Assembly (NCBI GenBank): GCA_004138175.2
Contig: RYFE02000029.1
Span: forward strand, 1 to 64,000
Direction of reading: 5' to 3'
DNA: 64,000 nucleotides
DNA from: Chloroflexales bacterium ZM16-3
GTDB taxonomy: Bacteria > Chloroflexota > Chloroflexia > Chloroflexales > Chloroflexaceae
The position numbers and the translations under genes are program-made. The first letter of the stretch is position 1, and every line of letters begins with the position of its first letter. The notes beneath the pieces were generated by a model. That model saw only the letters and a list, made by a program, of their open reading frames with translations, was not told the DNA's origin and ran no database searches. Positions 48,560-56,447 of this stretch are shown piece after piece.

Positions 48560-49579
48560 ATGACCTCACCGTTAGCGAGACGACTCAGCGCACCGAGGCC
48601 CAACGACCACCAGGCGCGGCAGCGCGAGCTGCTGCGGCTCCTGGCCCGGCTGGAGTTCGTGCCAGCGCGGCACCTGCACGCCCTTGTCGCCCCCGCGCTG
48701 CACACCGTCACCTTCTGGCGCTGGCTCCAGACCACGCACGCCCAGCGGCTCATCTGGCGGCACCCGGTAGCCCCTGGCCGGCTGCCCGGCGGCATCGCCG
48801 CATCCAACGGTGCGCCGCCGCCGCGCACGCCGATGCTCTACGGCCTGACCGCCCACGGGCGGGCCTGGCTGGAGCGCGAGGGCGTCGAGGACGACCTGGC
48901 GGTGCTGGAGCGGGCCATCGTGCGCGACTGGCGGAGGCCTGAGCTGAAGACCGGCCAGCTCGCCCACGATCTCCTCGTGGTGGAGTGGTGTGCGCGGGCG
49001 CTGATCGGCCTCCGCCGCTCCCCCATGCTCCAAAGCGTCGAGGTGGTCATGGAGTATGTCAGCGCGACAAGCGAGAGCGGCCAGCCGCTCCAGCGCTTCG
49101 ACGCCCTGGTGCTCGTGCAGGTGGCCCCAACGCTTCCGAAAGCGTCAAACCCCGGCCCGATCCCCTGGACCTGGGCGCAGCCGGGCGCACCCGGCGTGCT
49201 GGCCTGGGCGGTCGAGATCGACCGGGGCACCGAGCCGCTGGTGACGCTGCTCGGCAAATCTGTGATGTACCGCGATCTCACGGTCAGCGGCCACTACGAG
49301 GCCACCCTGGGCACCAAGCCGCTGCCGGTGGTGGTGACGCCCACCGCACGGCGGGCCGCGCAGATCGCCCGCGAGTGGCTGGACGGCTGGCCGGGCGGGC
49401 GCGGCATCGCGGCCCCGATTGACCGGCTGGCCGACCGGCACGGCGGCATCCTCTGGGGCCGCTACAAGACGATGGGGTTCAACCCGGCCCGCGACGCGAC
49501 GCTCTGGGAGGATCTGGGCCTCACGCGGAAGCAGTGGGATTCGCAGCAGGAGTGCAAGCAGGGCTCTGACGCTTCCTGA
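48560..49579 (+). CDS. replication-relaxation family-like protein (winged helix plus catalytic-like domain)
   Basis: 339 residues from ATG 48560 (an upstream in-frame start would place the palindrome in the protein). The N-terminal winged helix (QRELLRLLARLEFVPARHLH to YGLTAHGRAWLEREG) is followed by an alpha/beta domain with AHDLLVVEWCARALIGL and VLAWAVEIDRGTEPLVTLLG plus a later K and Y, the pattern of the Replic_Relax family found on plasmids and conjugative elements. The family is linked to replication or relaxation by association only. The palindromic element occurs in frame at ~49129 (TLPKASNPG), and the stop codon TGA at 49577-49579 is formed by the centre of another copy. A paralogue follows directly. 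Confidence 0.72.
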   Translation: MTSPLARRLSAPRPNDHQARQRELLRLLARLEFVPARHLHALVAPALHTVTFWRWLQTTHAQRLIWRHPVAPGRLPGGIAASNGAPPPRTPMLYGLTAHGRAWLEREGVEDDLAVLERAIVRDWRRPELKTGQLAHDLLVVEWCARALIGLRRSPMLQSVEVVMEYVSATSESGQPLQRFDALVLVQVAPTLPKASNPGPIPWTWAQPGAPGVLAWAVEIDRGTEPLVTLLGKSVMYRDLTVSGHYEATLGTKPLPVVVTPTARRAAQIAREWLDGWPGGRGIAAPIDRLADRHGGILWGRYKTMGFNPARDATLWEDLGLTRKQWDSQQECKQGSDAS

Positions 49580-49584
49580 AGCGT
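49569..49584 (+). repeat. palindromic element overlapping a stop codon
   Basis: acgcttcctgaagcgt has perfect 7-bp arms around ct. The TGA in its right half is the stop codon of the upstream gene, so insertion of this element may have created the present C-terminus. Confidence 0.7.
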
Positions 49585-49625
49585 TGGAGCAGGGTTCTAG
49601 GAAACAGGAAGGAGCGAGGTGCGCA

Positions 49626-50639
49626 ATGAGCTTAACGGTACGCCTCAGCAATAAAGCCGCAGTGTTACCGATGTCGGAGCGAGAGCTGGCCGTGCTGCGG
49701 CTCCTGGGCCGGCTGGGGATGGTGTTGGGGCAAACAATCCGCGATGTCATTTGCTTCGATCAGCACGAAAGCACATGCCGCAATATGCTCCACGAATTGG
49801 CGGGGCGAAAGCTGATCTGGCAGGCTAGTGCGCCGCAAGCGGACGACGTGGGCCGTTCGGCGGGGCGGGCGCCGAACGTCTACGGCCTCACCGACGATGG
49901 GCGGCAGGTACTCGACACCTTCGGTGCGGAGCCACATGACGGCACCTTCGAGCGGCTGATCTATCGCTCCAAGCAGGCACCCTCGGCACCGGCCGTGGCC
50001 GCTTTGGTCAGCGAGACATACCTGAGCGACTGGTGCGCCTCCCTGCTCGATCAGATTCGCCGCACGCCGATGCTGGCCGGCGTGCATGTGCAGCGACGCT
50101 ACGCGGTGACGGGCACTGACGGGGCGCTGCTTCAGACCATTGGGGCGGTGATCATCCTGGCGTTTGACCCAGAACTGAGAACATTCGAGCGCCCGATGTG
50201 GGTAATTCCCTGGCTCACCGATGGGGTGATCTCATCCTCCTGGCGGATTGTGCGGCTGGCCCTAGAAGTAGATACCGGCATGATGGCGATGCGCTCGCTC
50301 TTGGAGTTGGCACAGACCTACCAGCGGCTATCGGGCGACAGGACGTACCAGCGGCTTCTCGGCGGCCCACCGCGCCCGGTGATCATCACGCCACCCGCCC
50401 GACGAGCACGATCGGTTGCGGAGGTGTGGATGAGTGCATGGGAAGGCTCACCAGCCCTACTCACGACCGTGGAGCGTACCGTTCACCCTGACTATGGAGT
50501 GCTCTGGGGGAACTATGTAGCACTGAAAGCTAACCCGGTGCAGCCTGCGCTGCTTCTCGGCAACCTGCTCGGAACGGTTGATCAGTGGCCGTCGAAAATC
50601 TCGACTTGGCCCGGCTTGGCCTCTGGCGCAAAACCGTAA
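49626..50639 (+). CDS. second replication-relaxation-like protein
   Basis: 337 residues from ATG 49626, with AAGGAGCGAGG upstream. Same plan as its neighbour: winged helix (SERELAVLRLLGRLGMVLGQ to VYGLTDDGRQVLDTFG), then ETYLSDWCASLLDQIRRTPM, RIVRLALEVDTGMMAMRSLL and HPDYGVLWGNYVALKANP, matching DRHGGILWGRYKTMGFNPA in the first protein. The sequences differ enough to indicate an old duplication. Acidic residues in LEVDTG correspond to EIDRG in the paralogue. Probably acts with it on the element's DNA; a relaxase-like activity is possible but not shown. Confidence 0.68.
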   Translation: MSLTVRLSNKAAVLPMSERELAVLRLLGRLGMVLGQTIRDVICFDQHESTCRNMLHELAGRKLIWQASAPQADDVGRSAGRAPNVYGLTDDGRQVLDTFGAEPHDGTFERLIYRSKQAPSAPAVAALVSETYLSDWCASLLDQIRRTPMLAGVHVQRRYAVTGTDGALLQTIGAVIILAFDPELRTFERPMWVIPWLTDGVISSSWRIVRLALEVDTGMMAMRSLLELAQTYQRLSGDRTYQRLLGGPPRPVIITPPARRARSVAEVWMSAWEGSPALLTTVERTVHPDYGVLWGNYVALKANPVQPALLLGNLLGTVDQWPSKISTWPGLASGAKP

Positions 50640-50750
50640 CCCGAGAAGGGCACGAACTATATGAGCGAGCCGAAGAGCAAACAGAATAGAAGGCGAATAA
50701 AGGCGCGCAAAATTGGGCGAGGAACGGGCGGATATGCCGACGGGTAAACG

Positions 50751-50797
50751 GGCGAGAAAGAGGCGAGAAAGAGGCGAGAAAGAGGCGAGAAAGAGGC
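50751..50797 (+). repeat. four 11-bp direct repeats
   Basis: ggcgagaaaga repeated at 50751, 50762, 50773 and 50784, with a partial fifth. The period is close to one helical turn and the + strand is purine-rich, as in protein-binding iterons. Confidence 0.85.
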
Positions 50798-50847
50798 AAT
50801 ACGGCGTTCAGGTTTGGCCCGTTGGGGGCTGGGTGTTCCGGGCGACA

Positions 50848-50876
50848 TTCTTTCACGCCTCTCCAGCGTGAAAGAA
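50848..50876. other. perfect 11-bp inverted repeat
   Basis: ttctttcacgc (50848-50858) and gcgtgaaagaa (50866-50876), loop ctctcca. Strong single hairpin lying in the noncoding region, of the kind recognised by relaxases or acting as a terminator for the paralogue pair upstream. Confidence 0.65.
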
Positions 50877-51023
50877 GCGGTACTCACCCCGAATGTGCGT
50901 GCCGGGAACTCCCCCCGCCAGCGCCCCCCTGGCCGCCCTCGCCCGCCTGCCCTGCCGGCTCCCCGCTGGCTGGCGTGGCCCCCCAGGCTGCTGGCACTGC
51001 TCTGGGGACGCGGGTGCCCGGAA

Positions 51024-51061
51024 TCAATGAATCCTCAGTGATCAGCATCGCGATTCATTGA
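51024..51061. other. 10-bp inverted repeat with 18-nt loop
   Basis: tcaatgaatc (51024-51033) and gattcattga (51052-51061) are exactly complementary. It is one of the few AT-rich spots in the region, immediately before the G-rich tract. Confidence 0.6.
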
Positions 51062-51334
51062 AGGGCAGGGACGGCGGGCGGGCGGCGACCGGAGCTGGTG
51101 GCGAGACGAGGCGGGGGCCGGCACAGGGCAGGGCATGCGGGGACGCAGGGGCAGAGCAGCGAGGGCAGGGCAGGCGGGGGAGGGCAGGGCGTTGCGCGAC
51201 AAGGAAGCAGGGAAAGACGAGGCGGGCATGGTGAACACGGCAAAGCAGGGCGTTTGGGCACGCAGCACCACCGTGGGGGTGAGGCGCGGCGGCCAGGCCA
51301 TCGCCCGTCAGGGCGGGGGCCACGTAGGCGGGCG

Positions 51335-51425
51335 TGTGCGCGAACCATTTCCTACACAGCGGGCTGGGCGTGGGGCCGGGGCATGTCAGCGGGTATGTGC
51401 GCGAACGCATTCCTACACACCGGGC
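51335..51425 (+). repeat. 30-bp imperfect direct repeats, 61-bp period
   Basis: Copies starting tgtgcgcgaac at 51335 and 51396 share 26 of 30 bases, including ttcctacaca-like and cgggc ends. Possible binding sites or residue of a local duplication. Confidence 0.65.
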
Positions 51426-51506
51426 GAGGCGCTGTGGGGCCAGGGCGAGGGGCATGGCGGCGGGTGTGGGGGACATGGTTCGCGCAGCGGGGCGGGGGAT
51501 CGCCGG

Positions 51507-51536
51507 GGAGGGGGGATCGCATGCGATCTCCCCTCC
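51507..51536. other. 30-bp palindrome with gatcgcatgcgatc core
   Basis: A perfect 14-bp core (51515-51528) is flanked by ggagggg and cccctcc arms with one wobble position. It lies 57 bp before the Cys-rich gene. Could be an operator for that gene or part of an origin. Confidence 0.65.
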
Positions 51537-51593
51537 TGCCCCACCCGCAGCCGCGCGATGGCGCGATACACGAGACGACAGGAGCGTAGGGCT

Positions 51594-52274
51594 ATGTGTC
51601 TGCAATGGTGCCACGTCTGGGGCTGGCTGATCGACAACGACATCTCGTGCTGGGATTGCCCGGCCTACGGGCTGCCGCCGGTGGCCTCGTGCGCGAGCTG
51701 CGCCCACCGACGTGCGGGCGCGGGCGGCCCAATGTGCAGCCTCACGAAGGCGGCGCTGCCCTATGTCGGCGGCTGCTGTCACCACAACGCGGATCTGGGG
51801 GGTGTGGGGAGCGCCCGCGCCCTCGATGCGCTGCCCGTCGCGCCCTGGCTGCTGGCCGCCCACCGGGCCGCGACCGCCGAGGCGCTGGTGGCGAGCCACC
51901 ACAGCGCGCCCGATCTGGAGCGGCGCGACGGGCGGACGTGGCTCCAGCTCGATGACCTGGCCGTGCCGCTGGTCTATGGCGTCACCGCTGACGCCTGGGG
52001 GAGCGCCGTCGCCCTGCCTCTGGCGGAGCCGATCCCCGACGCGCCGCCGCACGTTGCGGCGGCGATGGAGGTGCTGGAGGCGCTGGCCTCGGGCGGCAAT
52101 CCACGCCCGGCCTACGCGCAGCTTGTCGCCCTGCTCGACGTGACGCCGCTCGATGCGCTCCCGGCCTACTGGCGCAGCACCGTTGGCGAGACGCTGGCGC
52201 TCGCCAACGAGGCCGCCGGATGGGGTGCGCAAACAACAGACGAGGGAGACGATGACACGCCCTGCGACCACTAA
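51594..52274 (+). CDS. Cys-rich N-terminal (zinc-binding-like) protein, unknown
   Basis: 226 residues from ATG 51594 after AGGAG (spacing about 9). The frame is open farther upstream but only through low-complexity G-rich DNA. The N-terminus holds a dense Cys cluster: MCLQWC, ISCWDCPAYG, ASCASCAHR, MCSL and GGCCHHN, likely one or two zinc-binding sites. The rest is alpha/beta (LLAAHRAATAEALVASHHSA, TWLQLDDLAVPLVYGVTADA) and helical. It overlaps the winged-helix regulator gene by 23 nt, so it heads the signalling operon. No family recognised. Confidence 0.65.
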   Translation: MCLQWCHVWGWLIDNDISCWDCPAYGLPPVASCASCAHRRAGAGGPMCSLTKAALPYVGGCCHHNADLGGVGSARALDALPVAPWLLAAHRAATAEALVASHHSAPDLERRDGRTWLQLDDLAVPLVYGVTADAWGSAVALPLAEPIPDAPPHVAAAMEVLEALASGGNPRPAYAQLVALLDVTPLDALPAYWRSTVGETLALANEAAGWGAQTTDEGDDDTPCDH

Positions 52275-52815
52275 CCCCACCGATACCCCCACCTCCCGCC
52301 TGCGCGATCTGTTCTTCGGATCGACGCAGCGGGCACTGCTCCACGCCCTCGCGGTGGCCGATGCCCCGCGATCAACGCAGGAACTCGCGCAGGCGGTCGG
52401 GCGGCACCGCAACACGATTGACACGCTCCTGGTGCGGATGGTTGTCGATGGCCTGGTCGTGACGGAATCGCTGCCAAACGGGGGCCGCCGCTACGCGCTC
52501 GGGGACATCACGGACGCGCTGCTGCTGCGGCGGCTCCCCAGCGGCTTTGCGGCGCTGCTGGAGGCGCTCTGGCGCGACGGCGGCGGCACCCCGACCGACA
52601 TCTACGCGACGATGCGGCAGCTGCGTTCCGGCTCCCCGGTCAGCCGGAACAACATCGTGGTGACGCTTCAGCGGATGGCAATCTACGGCCTGGTGCGGCT
52701 CACGCGCCAGGGTGCTCGCTACGACGCCACACCGCTCCTGGATCGGGCGGCGGTGCTGCGCGTCGCCTATGACGCGATGCGCCCGGCGCAGGATGATGAT
52801 GCGGGGGAGTCATGA
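52252..52815 (+). CDS. winged-helix transcription regulator (two wHTH units)
   Basis: 187 residues; GAGGGAG precedes ATG 52252. First winged helix: LFFGSTQRALLHALAVADAP then TQELAQAVGRHRNTIDTLLV with wing LPNGGRRYALGD. Second: GFAALLEALWRDGGGTPTDI, VSRNNIVVTLQRMAIYGLVR. The tandem layout is as in MarR/TrmB-type or ArsR-type DNA-binding proteins, without a recognisable ligand domain. It overlaps the histidine kinase start by ATGA, so it probably regulates this operon or the element's transfer genes. Confidence 0.75.
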   Translation: MTRPATTNPTDTPTSRLRDLFFGSTQRALLHALAVADAPRSTQELAQAVGRHRNTIDTLLVRMVVDGLVVTESLPNGGRRYALGDITDALLLRRLPSGFAALLEALWRDGGGTPTDIYATMRQLRSGSPVSRNNIVVTLQRMAIYGLVRLTRQGARYDATPLLDRAAVLRVAYDAMRPAQDDDAGES

Positions 52816-54419
52816 GCAGGTCGTTATTCGTGCGTGAGATCCGGGCATTGCCCCCGCCCGCCCGCCGCTTCTTCTGGCGCACCCTGCTGCTGACCGGGGT
52901 GGTGGTGGTGGCGATGGGGATGATCGTGCCCCGCACCGATGCGGTGGGCCGCATCCTGCTCGTGCTCGGCTTCCAGGCCGTGCTGCGCCTGCTGCTGATG
53001 TACCTCGCGCTGCCCATGCGCCTGAACGGCGAAAACGCACGCCTGTACTCCTCGGATCTCGCCGACGTGGTGGCGGTGGCCCTCATCGGGCCATGGGCCA
53101 TCCTCGGGGCGCTGAAGATCGATGTCTTTGGCGCGCGGCAGCGGCGCACGCTGTCCCCCTCGCCCATGCGCTGGGTCTTCGGCAGCGGCAGCGACGCGCT
53201 TCAGATCGCCGGGTTTGTGCTGGTCGCCCATGGGGTCGCGGCGGCGTCCGGCTGGCCATCCTTCAGCGACAGCCGCACGCTGCTGCCGCTCGCGCTCGGG
53301 ATGCTGGTGATAGGGAGCCTCACCGAGTACCTCACGATCCAGATGATCACCCTGGCCTCGGGCAGCCGGACGCCGCCGCCCACGCTCGCCGGGTGGGTGA
53401 CGCGCCCGGCGAATCTCTTCCACGGCTTCACGCTGCCGCTGGCCCTGGTCGCGGCATGGGCCGTGCGCAACCAGGAGTGGCCGCTGGTGCTGCTCATCGC
53501 CGTCGCCGCTGGAGCATCCCAGTGGCTCCTGCGCTACGTCAGCCGAGCGGTGGAGGCGGAGAGCGAGAAGGTCGCCGCGCAGGAGCGCGAACACGCGCTG
53601 CTGCGCACGATGAACACCACCCTGGAGGCGCGGGTCGCCGAGCGCACGGCCCAGCTCTCCGCCGCCAACGCGGAGCTGACTGCGGCCACGCAGGCCCGGA
53701 TCACGGCCATCATGCAGATCGCGCACGACGGGCGGAACCGCGTGCAGGCGCAGATCGCCTCGGCCTACGATATCCAGTTCTCCCTCGATGATGGGCAGGA
53801 GGCCGCAGCCCAGGCGGCGGTGGCGCGCCTGATCACCACGATGATGGGCCAGGCGGATCTCTTCGACGGGATGCAGCGCATCGCCCAGGCCGAGAACGGG
53901 ACGCTGCCGCTCACGCTGGCACCGCACGATATCGTGGCCATGAGCCGCCAGATCGCCGCCGCGTATCGTGACGTTGCCGCCGCGCAGCACATCCGCATCG
54001 CCCCCCCCGCTGCGGCGCTCGCCGTCGCGGCCTGGGTCGATGCCGGGGTGCTGCGCCGCGTGTTCGACAACCTGATCGGCAACGCGATCCGCTACACCGC
54101 CGGGGTGGGGACGTGCGTCACGATCTGCGTGGAGGAAGATCGGGAGAACCGGATGGTGTGGTGGACGTGCCGCGACGATGGCATTGGCCTGTCTGCGGAG
54201 GCACTGCACCGCATCGGGACACAGTTCGCCCGCTTCGGCGGGGCCGACAGCCCGAGCGGCACGGGCCTCGGCGTGTGGGGGGCCGTGCAGTTCGTCCGCG
54301 CCATGCACGGGACGGTGATCTACGAGTCGCCCGGCCTGCACCAGGGGACGACCGTGCGGGTGCAGCTGCCAACCCCGGACGTGGTGCTGATGGAAAGGGA
54401 ATGCGAGGTGGCCGCATGA
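52812..54419 (+). CDS. membrane sensor histidine kinase
   Basis: 535 residues. About six to seven N-terminal membrane helices (TLLLTGVVVVAMGMIV, LLVLGFQAVLRLLLMYLALP, LPLALGMLVIGSLTEYL, PLVLLIAVAAGASQWLL). A coiled-coil linker follows (NTTLEARVAERTAQLSAANA). The H-box is QIAHDGRNRVQA near residue 303, with HD in place of the usual HE. The kinase domain has N-box NLIGNAIRYTA near 420, G1 RDDGIGLS near 455 and G2 SGTGLGVWGA near 483. It would phosphorylate the receiver protein encoded next. The HD variant may alter phosphatase or kinase balance. The signal sensed is unknown; the multi-helix sensor suggests a membrane-borne cue. Confidence 0.88.
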   Translation: MSRSLFVREIRALPPPARRFFWRTLLLTGVVVVAMGMIVPRTDAVGRILLVLGFQAVLRLLLMYLALPMRLNGENARLYSSDLADVVAVALIGPWAILGALKIDVFGARQRRTLSPSPMRWVFGSGSDALQIAGFVLVAHGVAAASGWPSFSDSRTLLPLALGMLVIGSLTEYLTIQMITLASGSRTPPPTLAGWVTRPANLFHGFTLPLALVAAWAVRNQEWPLVLLIAVAAGASQWLLRYVSRAVEAESEKVAAQEREHALLRTMNTTLEARVAERTAQLSAANAELTAATQARITAIMQIAHDGRNRVQAQIASAYDIQFSLDDGQEAAAQAAVARLITTMMGQADLFDGMQRIAQAENGTLPLTLAPHDIVAMSRQIAAAYRDVAAAQHIRIAPPAAALAVAAWVDAGVLRRVFDNLIGNAIRYTAGVGTCVTICVEEDRENRMVWWTCRDDGIGLSAEALHRIGTQFARFGGADSPSGTGLGVWGAVQFVRAMHGTVIYESPGLHQGTTVRVQLPTPDVVLMERECEVAA

Positions 54420-54862
54420 TCGGGACGATACCCGTGGTCTTACTGCTCGAAGACGAGCGACCGGGGCAGGCGCTGGTGCGGGCGCTGCGGCAGCGCGGCA
54501 TCAACCGGCTGCCGGGCGGGGAAAGCCTCGCGGGCCAGGTCGTGCGCGGGGCCGATCTGCTCCGTGCCGTTGAGCGCCTCCAGGGCACGGTAGATGGCGT
54601 CATCCTTGACTACCACGTCGCAGGGGTGCTGACGGGCGTGGATGTCGCCGCCCACCTACGCACGACCTGGCCCGACATGATCATCGTGCTGCTGACCGGC
54701 GCGCTGGCGAGCGCCCGGCAGCACGCCCGCTACCGCCCGGATCTGTTCGACGCCGAGCTTGCCAAGCCGCAGCTCCCGGATCATGTCGCGGATGCGGTGG
54801 TCGCCCTGCTGCGCGAGCGGCGGGGCTGGGACGCCCCCGTGCCGGAAGGAGGACGAGGATGA
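54416..54862 (+). CDS. single-domain response regulator (receiver)
   Basis: 148 residues, starting within the kinase stop (ATGA). A complete receiver: acidic pair in VVLLLEDERPGQALVRALR, phospho-acceptor Asp in DGVILDYHVAG near residue 63, switch Thr in MIIVLLTGALA, and Lys in AELAKPQLPDHV. There is no output domain, so it must act through another protein, perhaps the winged-helix regulator or the ParA/CooC-like ATPase whose start overlaps its stop (ATGA). Confidence 0.85.
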   Translation: MIGTIPVVLLLEDERPGQALVRALRQRGINRLPGGESLAGQVVRGADLLRAVERLQGTVDGVILDYHVAGVLTGVDVAAHLRTTWPDMIIVLLTGALASARQHARYRPDLFDAELAKPQLPDHVADAVVALLRERRGWDAPVPEGGRG

Positions 54863-55713
54863 CGATCACGATTGCGTTTGCGGGGAAGGGGAGCGCGGGC
54901 AAGACCACCCTGCTCCCCTCCCTCCTCCACACCGCCGCCGCGCTGCGACCGCACGAGCGGCGCCTGGTGGTGGATGTCGATCCCCACCAGAGCCTCACGA
55001 CCCTGCTGGGGCACCAGGGCGGGACGACCGTCGCCGCGTTGCGGTCGGCCTACGAGCGCGCGCTGATCAGCGGTGCGGCGCTGCGCGAGGATGAGACGCG
55101 CGAGGCGTTTTTCGAGGCCCGCATGGGAGCGGAGGCGCTGCTGGCGGCGGACGGCTACGACTTCCTGAGCCTGGGCCAGTGGGAGCTGGCGGGCTCGCAG
55201 TGTACGCCGAACCGGGTCATGGAGCGGGCGCTGGGCGGCCTGCTGGCGCGCTACGACCTGGCGCTGCTCGATAACGAGGCGGGGGTGGAGCACATCGGGC
55301 GCTACGCGGGGGTGCCGCTCGACGCGATGGTCATGGTCGCCACCCCGGCCCGGATGTCCCTCGCTGTGGCCGGGCGTATCGTCGCGAGCGCCAGCCGGCT
55401 GCGCGCGCGGCCCCGGCTGATGTATCTGCTGCTCAATCGGGTGCGGGCGGGCGACCTGGGGCGGCCCCATGTGGTTGCGGCGCTCGACCAGCTCAACGAG
55501 GCCGACGTGCGCTTCCTGGGCGCGGTGAGCGAGGCCGACGACGAGCCGCACACCCTCGGGGCGGATCACGCCTGGCACGGCCAGCTTGCGCCGCTCTGGC
55601 GCACCCTGCTTGGCCAGGTGCGTGCGGCGGCGGCGCTGGCCTCCCCTGGACTGGTGGATGCTATCCGGGCGAACGGGCATGTCCTCACCCTAGCGAAAGG
55701 CGAGCGACGATGA
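54859..55713 (+). CDS. ParA/MinD/CooC-superfamily P-loop ATPase
   Basis: 284 residues. The N-terminus MTITIAFAGKGSAGKTTLLP is the deviant Walker A of the MinD/ParA/CooC class with the signature Lys (GKGSAGK). RLVVDVDPHQSLTTLLG and the switch-like DLALLDNEAGVEHIGRYAGV (Walker A'/B region) follow, then LMYLLLNRVRAG. The EAGVEH segment is more like CooC than plasmid ParA, so it could be a maturation-type ATPase. However, two ParB-like genes lie shortly downstream and a partition role is equally possible. Overlaps the next gene by ATGA. Confidence 0.78.
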   Translation: MTITIAFAGKGSAGKTTLLPSLLHTAAALRPHERRLVVDVDPHQSLTTLLGHQGGTTVAALRSAYERALISGAALREDETREAFFEARMGAEALLAADGYDFLSLGQWELAGSQCTPNRVMERALGGLLARYDLALLDNEAGVEHIGRYAGVPLDAMVMVATPARMSLAVAGRIVASASRLRARPRLMYLLLNRVRAGDLGRPHVVAALDQLNEADVRFLGAVSEADDEPHTLGADHAWHGQLAPLWRTLLGQVRAAAALASPGLVDAIRANGHVLTLAKGERR

Positions 55714-56381
55714 GCGGATTTCAAACACACGCCCTGGTCGGCGGCGTTGGCGGGCTGGGCCTCGTGACCTATCTGGAACGGACGCACGCGGCGCTGCTGC
55801 CGCAGCTTGGCGGCAGCGCCGCGCTGCTCGGCATCCCTGGCGGGGTCGGCGGCGCGGCGGTGATCGCCGCCAGCGCGTTCCTGGCCCTGGTGCCCGATAT
55901 CGACGAGCCGCAGAGCTTCGTGGCCCAGCGGGTGCGCGCGGTGCTGCTGCTGGTGGGTCTGGCCCTGGGCATCGCGCTGGGCATCCTGGCGCACGGGCCG
56001 GTGTGGCTGCCGCTTGCGGCGGGCGCGGTCGGGGGCGCGGCGGGCCTCCTGGCGGGCCGCTGGCTGCTGAAGGGCATCCGGGCGGCGGCGGGCGGCCACC
56101 GGCGCTTCACGCACTCGCTGGTGCTGGCGGGGATGCTCGCGCTGCTGGCGGGCGGCCTCTGGCGGACAGGGATGGGCATCGGGTGGCTCATCCCCGCCGC
56201 GTTCGCCTGGGGGATCGTGCTGCACGACCTGGCCGATCTGGTCACGCCCGCTGGTCTGCCCCTCCTCTTCCCGCTCTCTGACGCATCCATCCGCGTGCTG
56301 CCGGAGCCGATCTGCCGCTACGGCGAGCCGCTGATCGCCGTGGCCGCGCTGGCGGCGGGCTGGCTGCTGCTGCGCGGGTAG
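55710..56381 (+). CDS. YdjM-like membrane-bound putative metal-dependent hydrolase
   Basis: 223 residues with four or five membrane helices. Conserved polar motifs of the YdjM/LexA-regulated family are present: THALVGG at the N-terminus, LVPDIDEPQS near residue 52, GGHRRFTHSLV near 130, and VLHDLADLVTPAGLPLLFPL near 170. These His/Asp residues probably form a metal site at the membrane surface. Members are often SOS-linked or carried by mobile elements. It is the last gene before the palindrome region that precedes the ParB genes. Confidence 0.82.
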   Translation: MSGFQTHALVGGVGGLGLVTYLERTHAALLPQLGGSAALLGIPGGVGGAAVIAASAFLALVPDIDEPQSFVAQRVRAVLLLVGLALGIALGILAHGPVWLPLAAGAVGGAAGLLAGRWLLKGIRAAAGGHRRFTHSLVLAGMLALLAGGLWRTGMGIGWLIPAAFAWGIVLHDLADLVTPAGLPLLFPLSDASIRVLPEPICRYGEPLIAVAALAAGWLLLRG

Positions 56382-56409
56382 GTCACATGCGGGGCATGGG
56401 TGGCGCACA

Positions 56410-56427
56410 TGGTACCAATTGGTACCA
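56410..56427. promoter_or_regulatory. 18-bp palindrome TGGTACCAATTGGTACCA ahead of the ParB genes
   Basis: Perfect palindrome, identical to the centre of the terminator palindrome at 17256-17273. It lies 158 bp before the first ParB start with no gene over it. It could be a parS-like centromere or a ParB/regulator operator specific to this element. Confidence 0.6.
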
Positions 56428-56447
56428 CGCGGCCCGCCGTCCATCCG

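Larger units (their letters stand above)
50640..51593. other. noncoding region with repeats and hairpins; oriT/origin candidate
   Basis: A 954-bp stretch without a credible gene. Contents in order: four tandem 11-bp units ggcgagaaaga at 50751-50794; a hairpin with 11-bp arms ttctttcacgc/gcgtgaaagaa at 50848-50876; a hairpin with 10-bp arms tcaatgaatc/gattcattga at 51024-51061; a strongly G-rich stretch from 51062 to about 51300; two 30-bp direct repeats (26 of 30 identical) at 51335-51364 and 51396-51425; and a 30-bp palindrome at 51507-51536. Its position next to replication-relaxation-like genes and the transfer operon suggests an origin of transfer or replication. Confidence 0.6.

Noticed and set aside
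51042-52424. Minus-strand 460-codon frame and the + strand extension back to 51135
   Set aside because: Both run through low-complexity G-rich DNA and lack a ribosome-binding site; the + strand gene more plausibly begins at 51594.
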